A stretch of 9,138 nt of DNA from JBOGFI01 sp050743365 (GTDB lineage Bacteria; Actinomycetota; Acidimicrobiia; IMCC26256; JACDBD01): positions 1 to 9,138 of the forward strand of contig JBOGFI010000156.1 in the NCBI GenBank assembly GCA_050743365.1, read 5' to 3'. The notes below the pieces were generated by a model. The model was not told the origin of the DNA. It saw only the letters and a list, made by a program, of their open reading frames with translations, and did not search any database. Shown here piece by piece: positions 5,919 to 9,138 of this stretch; the stretch's first letter is position 1, and the number at the start of each line of letters is the position of its first letter. The translations under genes and the position numbers were made by a program.

Positions 5919-5941
5919 GAACCCGTAGCGTATATGGGTTC
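5919..5941. promoter_or_regulatory. GAACCC-N11-GGGTTC dyad in the divergent hydrolase/permease promoter region
   Basis: GAACCC (5919-5924) and GGGTTC (5936-5941) are exact inverted arms around 11 bases that include, on the minus strand, TATACG (5934-5929), a possible -10 for the SGNH hydrolase gene. It begins 32 bases upstream of that gene's start, so bound protein would be expected to block transcription. A second short stem, CGGGC/GCCCG (5904-5908 and 5915-5919), adjoins it. The dyad is seen directly; operator function is inferred. Confidence 0.4.
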
Positions 5942-5996
5942 CTCGAAACGACCCACGCGGGTGCGCGGTCGACCCGGAAGGCGACCGAGATCCGCC

Positions 5997-6002
5997 TACC
6001 GT
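5997..6002 (+). promoter_or_regulatory. Candidate -10 box for a leaderless or near-leaderless permease transcript
   Basis: TACCGT fits the TANNNT -10 form and ends eight bases before ATG6011. A transcript starting at normal distance would begin at or next to the start codon. No convincing -35 is present. The G-rich run GGGCGGGG directly abuts the ATG and is too close to serve well as a ribosome binding site, which favours leaderless initiation. Confidence 0.4.
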
Positions 6003-6010
6003 GGGCGGGG

Positions 6011-7579
6011 ATGAGCGCCGCCACCGGGCGGATACGGGATGCGGGGCGCGCGGGCTGGTGGCTGCGGATCTTCGGCCCGCCGCCGCTGTCGCGCCAGGTC
6101 CAGACCCACGCGCTGGTCGGCGCCGCCGAAGCGTTCTTCGCCGTCTCCCTGGCCGGCTCCCTCTTCTTCAACGTGAGCCTGGATGCGGCTCGTCCCCGCG
6201 TCATCCTCTACCTGGCGCTCACCATGGCCCCCTTTGCCGTGCTGGCACCGCTGATCGGGCCGGTGATCGACCGCGTGCCCGGCGGCCTCCGCCTCGTCAT
6301 GGCGCTGACCTGCATCGGACGGGCGGTGCTGTGCCTGCTGTTGGCGCGCGATCTCCGCAATCTCCTCCTCTATCCCGAAGCGTTCACGGTGCTGGTGCTC
6401 GGAAAGTCCTACTCGGTCGCTCGCAACGCGATCGTCCCCAGGCTGGTCGACGACCCCGAGGACCTCGTCGCCGCCAACGCGCGGCTGGCGCGGGTATCGA
6501 TGGTCTCGAGCTCGGTGGGTGGTGTGCTCGCGGCCGGGATCCTCGGCGCGGGGAGCGCAGCCGGGGTGCTGTGGGTGGGTGCGCTCGTCTACGGCGCCGC
6601 CACCGTCACCGCCCTGAGGCTACCCAAAGTGGCCCGGCCGCCGGTCCGTACGCGCACCGAACGCGAGGAGCTCCATGCGCCCCGCCTCGTGCTGGCTGCC
6701 ACCGCCATGAGCGTGTTGCGCGGGGCCGTCGGCTTCCTCCTCTTCCTGGTCGGGTTCGCGCTCCGGCGCGCGGGCCAACCGGCGTGGTTCTACGGGGTCG
6801 TTTTCGTAGCCAGCGGCGTGGGTGGCCTGGCGGGCACCTTCCTCGCGCCCCGACTGCGGCGACGGATCCCCGAGGAGCACATGCTCGCCGCCGCGCTCGC
6901 CGTCCCGGCCGCGGTCGCTCTCGTGGCGTGCCTGTCCGCGAACCGTCCCGCGATCCTGGCCGTGGCCGTCGCGGTGGGACTCGGCGGCACCGTGGGGCGC
7001 CAGGCCTTCGACAGCCTGGTGCAGCGCGACGCCCCCGACGCCGACCGCGGCCGGGCGTTCGCGCGCTTCGAGACCCGTTTCCAGCTCACCTGGGTGGCCG
7101 GCGCGCTCTTCCCGGTCGTCGCCCGTCCGCCGACCTGGCTCGGGCTGCTGATCCTGGGTGTCGGTCTCGGGCTCGGGTGTGTCACCTATATCGGTGGCGT
7201 GCGTACCGCCGCCCGCCATGACACCCACACGCTGGCTCTGTCGCCCGATGGCTTCCTCGCGTCCGACCGGGAACTGCCGCTCAGCGTCCAGGTGCTGCGC
7301 GCCGGGGAATCGTTCCTAGCCCAACGCCGTTACCGGTTGGCGGTCGTCCAAGCCGCCCTCGCCGTCGACGTTTTCGTGGAGCAGGCACGGCCGCCAGCGG
7401 ATGATGCGCTCGCGGCGGCGCGCGCCGACCTGGCGTCCCTTCGAGCCGCCGCATCCGCGGACGACTCGATCACACGCGAGGCAGCCGAGCGGAGCCTCGA
7501 GATCGCCGGGCGTGTCCTCAGCTCTCTCGCGACGCCTGATCCGTCACGACCCAGCGACCGTCGCGCCGCTCGAGGGTGA
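6011..7579 (+). CDS. MFS permease with an additional C-terminal cytoplasmic helical domain
   Basis: The 522-residue protein has a major facilitator core, residues about 30-400, with roughly 10-12 hydrophobic segments. LAPLIGPVIDRVPGGLRLVM (78-97) matches the loop 2-3 'G-l-DR..rr' signature. KSYSVARNAIVPRLVDDPEDLVAANARLA (132-160, quoted in part) matches the 'a.vP.lv....L..Ana' segment of the EntS/MFS_3-like exporters. RDAPDADRGRAFARFE (339-354) is the equivalent loop of the second half. Transport direction and substrate are unknown; the subfamily mostly exports. Residues about 405-505 are extra. They are amphipathic and helical (LRAGESFLAQRRYRLAVVQA, then ALAVDVFVEQA, then a coiled-coil-like ADDALAAARADLASLRAAAS), probably cytoplasmic. 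ATG6011 is the start. The open frame extends far upstream, but that part is antisense to the hydrolase gene. Its last 62 bases overlap the converging lipoprotein gene. Confidence 0.85.
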   Translation: MSAATGRIRDAGRAGWWLRIFGPPPLSRQVQTHALVGAAEAFFAVSLAGSLFFNVSLDAARPRVILYLALTMAPFAVLAPLIGPVIDRVPGGLRLVMALTCIGRAVLCLLLARDLRNLLLYPEAFTVLVLGKSYSVARNAIVPRLVDDPEDLVAANARLARVSMVSSSVGGVLAAGILGAGSAAGVLWVGALVYGAATVTALRLPKVARPPVRTRTEREELHAPRLVLAATAMSVLRGAVGFLLFLVGFALRRAGQPAWFYGVVFVASGVGGLAGTFLAPRLRRRIPEEHMLAAALAVPAAVALVACLSANRPAILAVAVAVGLGGTVGRQAFDSLVQRDAPDADRGRAFARFETRFQLTWVAGALFPVVARPPTWLGLLILGVGLGLGCVTYIGGVRTAARHDTHTLALSPDGFLASDRELPLSVQVLRAGESFLAQRRYRLAVVQAALAVDVFVEQARPPADDALAAARADLASLRAAASADDSITREAAERSLEIAGRVLSSLATPDPSRPSDRRAARG

Positions 7580-7991
7580 CCTCATAGCGCTCGTCGTCGT
7601 CCAGACGGAGGTACGCCCCCAACGGCACGGTTCTGCGACCGCCGCTTCCCCGTATCTTCCCGAGCGTGACGAGCAGTCCGTCCCCGAGGACCGGCGCATC
7701 GTCGGCCGACTCCTTGATCGCCTCGTCGCGTTCATCCACGAACCGGATCGTCAGGTCGTCGAGCTGCTCGACCACGTCGACCTGGATCTCGATCCCGATG
7801 TCGTACCCGGGCGACGCGACCACGTAGACCGGCCCGTCGAACGGCATGGCCGCGCTGCCGGTCTCACTCGCGACGGTCTCGATCGCCGCCGCGTAGATCG
7901 CGGCCTGCCGCTCGTCGGCACCGTTCCCGCCGTCGCCCGAACACGCGCCCAGCACCACTGCTGCACCGACCGCGAGCAATATCCCTCGCAT
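7518..7991 (-). CDS. Putative lipoprotein, function unknown
   Basis: From ATG7991 the product is 157 residues. The N-terminus MRGILLAVGAAVVLGAC is a lipoprotein signal peptide with a good lipobox (L-G-A-C) at Cys17, followed by a Ser/Gly/Asp linker (SGDGGNGAD). This predicts anchoring on the outer face of the membrane. The mature part is about 130 residues of mixed helix and strand: an Ala-rich helix (ERQAAIYAAAIETVASE), strands PVYVVASPG and IEIQVDVVEQL, and a C-terminal YEVTLERRDGRWVVTD, which resembles the last strands of small secreted alpha/beta folds. I do not recognise a family. GAGG (complement of 8000-7997) is five bases upstream of the ATG; the frame begins 12 codons earlier, but those residues precede the signal peptide. 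It lies 79 bases downstream of the PhoX-like gene, with a promoter-like sequence between them. The stop lies inside the permease gene. Confidence 0.75.
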   Translation of the reverse strand: MRGILLAVGAAVVLGACSGDGGNGADERQAAIYAAAIETVASETGSAAMPFDGPVYVVASPGYDIGIEIQVDVVEQLDDLTIRFVDERDEAIKESADDAPVLGDGLLVTLGKIRGSGGRRTVPLGAYLRLDDDERYEVTLERRDGRWVVTDQASRES

Positions 7992-8025
7992 GCATGCCTC
8001 GGTGTCCGTGACGATCCGCGAGACC

Positions 8026-8057
8026 ACCGTAGCGCCGGGTGACCCACGTTCGAACGT
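8026..8057 (-). promoter_or_regulatory. Promoter candidate with overlapping 12-bp palindrome, upstream of the lipoprotein gene
   Basis: On the minus strand TTCGAA (8054-8049) and TACGGT (8031-8026) are spaced by 17 bases, giving a -35/-10 pair. A start near 8019 would leave a leader of about 28 bases containing the GAGG site. The perfect palindrome ACGTTCGAACGT (8046-8057) covers the -35, as an operator would. The arrangement suggests the lipoprotein gene has its own regulated promoter rather than relying only on read-through from the PhoX-like gene. Confidence 0.45.
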
Positions 8058-8070
8058 CGTCCCGCCAGAT

Positions 8071-9138
8071 TCAGAGCGGACCGTTCGACCACGGGCCGGT
8101 GATCGCGCAGGTCATGCCGCTGTCGAGTGCGCCGTTGCCGTAGACGTTGACGAACAGCGTGTTGTTGTCGGGGCTGAAGCAGGCGCCGGCGAACTCGCTC
8201 TGGTTGAGCCGGTTGACGGTGAACTCGAACGGGACGCCGTCGGCGCCGATGCCGATCAGCCGGTTGACGTTGGAGATGCCGGGGGCGGCGGGGTGGGTGT
8301 CGTTGTTGCCGACGGCGTCGTCCTCGCACAGCACCAGGCCGCCCCGCGGCGACGCGGCACCGTTGTCGGGTGACTCCAGGGCGCTGCCGCCGGCGGGCGC
8401 CTCGTAATGGAGCACGAGCTGCTGGGTGTCGGGCCGGTAGCGCCATACCTGCCCGAGGCCGGCGTTCCCGCCGTCGGTCGACACGAAGAACACCCAGCCG
8501 TTGCTCCACCACACCCCCTCGAGGCGGCTGAAGACGGCGCCGCCGCCGGCGAGGCCCTGGGCGAAGGGGCGGTTGGCGTTGGAGATCGGGTCCGGCGCCG
8601 GGTCGCCGATCGGCACCCATGCGACCGGCCGCGCCGCTCCCACCTGCTGGCCGGTGCGGGCGTCGTAGCCGGGGCTGCCGGCGATGGCGAGCATCTCGAG
8701 GATGCCGCCGGACTCCAGGCGCCCCGGGTCGACAGCCAGGAACCGGTAGAAGCCGCTGCGCCGGTCGAGCGGCGTCGCGTTGTCCGAGTAGCCGTCCTCG
8801 GTCTCGAACAGCACGCCGCTCGTCGGGTGCGCCGCCACCGCCTCGTGCTTGAACCGTCCCATGGCCGTGAGCGGCGCGCGGAGGGTGGCGCCGGTGGCGT
8901 CCACGGGGACGGAGAAGCAGTAGCCGTGCGGGAGGGTCGAGCCCGTCGGGCCCACGACGGACTCCTCGGCGCTGATCCAGGCGTCGCCGCCGAAGGACGA
9001 CCCGCCGCTGCAGTTGAGGGTCGTGCCGTTGAGGCTGACGAAGGCGCCCACGAGCGAGCGGCCCGCCGGGTCGTAGTCCAGCGTCACGCACCCGCCGCCG
9101 GCGGCGGGGTCGTAGCGGGCGGCCGCGGGGCCACCCAC
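8071..9138 (-). CDS. PhoX/DUF839-family phosphatase-like protein, C-terminal 355 residues (runs off right edge)
   Basis: The frame is open from the right edge to TGA at 8071, giving 355 residues of the C-terminal part. The first codon in the window is GTG but is probably internal. Residues 35-60 (SLNGTTLNCSGGS, then DAWISAEES) match the PhoX 'sLsGT..NCaGG.tpWg.WltcEE' block. GRFKHEAVAAHPTSGVLFETED (94-115, quoted in part) matches 'GrF.HE...vdp.tg.vy.TED'. LEGVWW (206-211) is the 'pEG' motif, RGGLVLCEDD (265-274) the 'gg.l.lcED' motif, and NQSEFAGACFSPDNNTLFVN (312-331) the 'E.aG..FspDg.tlfvn' motif. PhoX enzymes are secreted, Ca/Fe-dependent phosphomonoesterases with a beta-propeller fold; several acidic metal-ligand positions are present. 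The family also contains members of unproven activity, so 'phosphatase' is provisional. The signal peptide and promoter lie outside the window. Confidence 0.88.
   Translation of the reverse strand: MGGPAAARYDPAAGGGCVTLDYDPAGRSLVGAFVSLNGTTLNCSGGSSFGGDAWISAEESVVGPTGSTLPHGYCFSVPVDATGATLRAPLTAMGRFKHEAVAAHPTSGVLFETEDGYSDNATPLDRRSGFYRFLAVDPGRLESGGILEMLAIAGSPGYDARTGQQVGAARPVAWVPIGDPAPDPISNANRPFAQGLAGGGAVFSRLEGVWWSNGWVFFVSTDGGNAGLGQVWRYRPDTQQLVLHYEAPAGGSALESPDNGAASPRGGLVLCEDDAVGNNDTHPAAPGISNVNRLIGIGADGVPFEFTVNRLNQSEFAGACFSPDNNTLFVNVYGNGALDSGMTCAITGPWSNGPL

Noticed and set aside
5888..5956. Upstream start for the SGNH hydrolase at 5956
   Set aside because: It would add 23 residues before a clear signal peptide; ATG5887 has a strong ribosome binding site.
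5021..6010. 330-residue upstream extension of the permease frame
   Set aside because: It is a long open frame antisense to the SGNH hydrolase gene, produced by high GC; the composition is not protein-like for this family.
7751..9091. 446-codon minus-strand open frame
   Set aside because: It lies in another frame of the PhoX-like and lipoprotein genes; it is extremely Arg/Pro-rich and lacks domain features, whereas the PhoX frame carries family motifs.

Overview
This is a GC-rich, non-mobile stretch of bacterial chromosome. It most resembles an actinomycete, possibly of the Acidimicrobiia type. The grounds are strong GC bias at third codon positions, frequent GTG starts, TANNNT-like -10 boxes without good -35 boxes, a 47-residue GPGG-motif membrane protein, a luciferase-like (F420-type) oxidoreductase, and several secreted or lipidated proteins. 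No rRNA, tRNA, transposase, integrase, phage gene or CRISPR array was seen. Species-level placement is not possible from the window alone.

Layout, left to right. A divergent endonuclease V homologue runs off the left edge on the minus strand; its start abuts a three-copy 14-bp tandem repeat. Divergently, on the plus strand, lies a luciferase-like oxidoreductase (532-1332). Four minus-strand genes follow: an acidic lipoprotein-like protein (1442-1846), preceded upstream by a GPGG small membrane protein (1897-2040); a MarR/GNAT fusion regulator (2337-3266) with a dyad in its promoter region; and a two-domain ABM-fold protein (3499-4098). After a 304-base gene-free stretch comes a plus-strand secreted Ig-like protein (4403-4834). 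It converges on a minus-strand secreted SGNH hydrolase (4961-5887), which is divergent from a plus-strand MFS permease with an extra C-terminal helical domain (6011-7579). The permease gene overlaps tail to tail with a minus-strand lipoprotein gene (7518-7991). The last gene is the C-terminal part of a PhoX/DUF839-family protein, entering from the right edge (8071-9138).

The genes do not form one obvious pathway. About half encode envelope or secreted products: two lipoprotein-like proteins, a small membrane protein, a secreted Ig-like protein, a secreted esterase/lipase, a permease and a PhoX-like phosphatase. The others look like stand-alone housekeeping or stress genes. I see no defence island or biosynthetic cluster. 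The points most worth a second look are the endonuclease V homologue lacking one catalytic aspartate, the tandem repeat at its start, the operator-like dyads and compound hairpin around the MarR/GNAT gene, the C-terminal domain on the permease, and the 62-base coding overlap.
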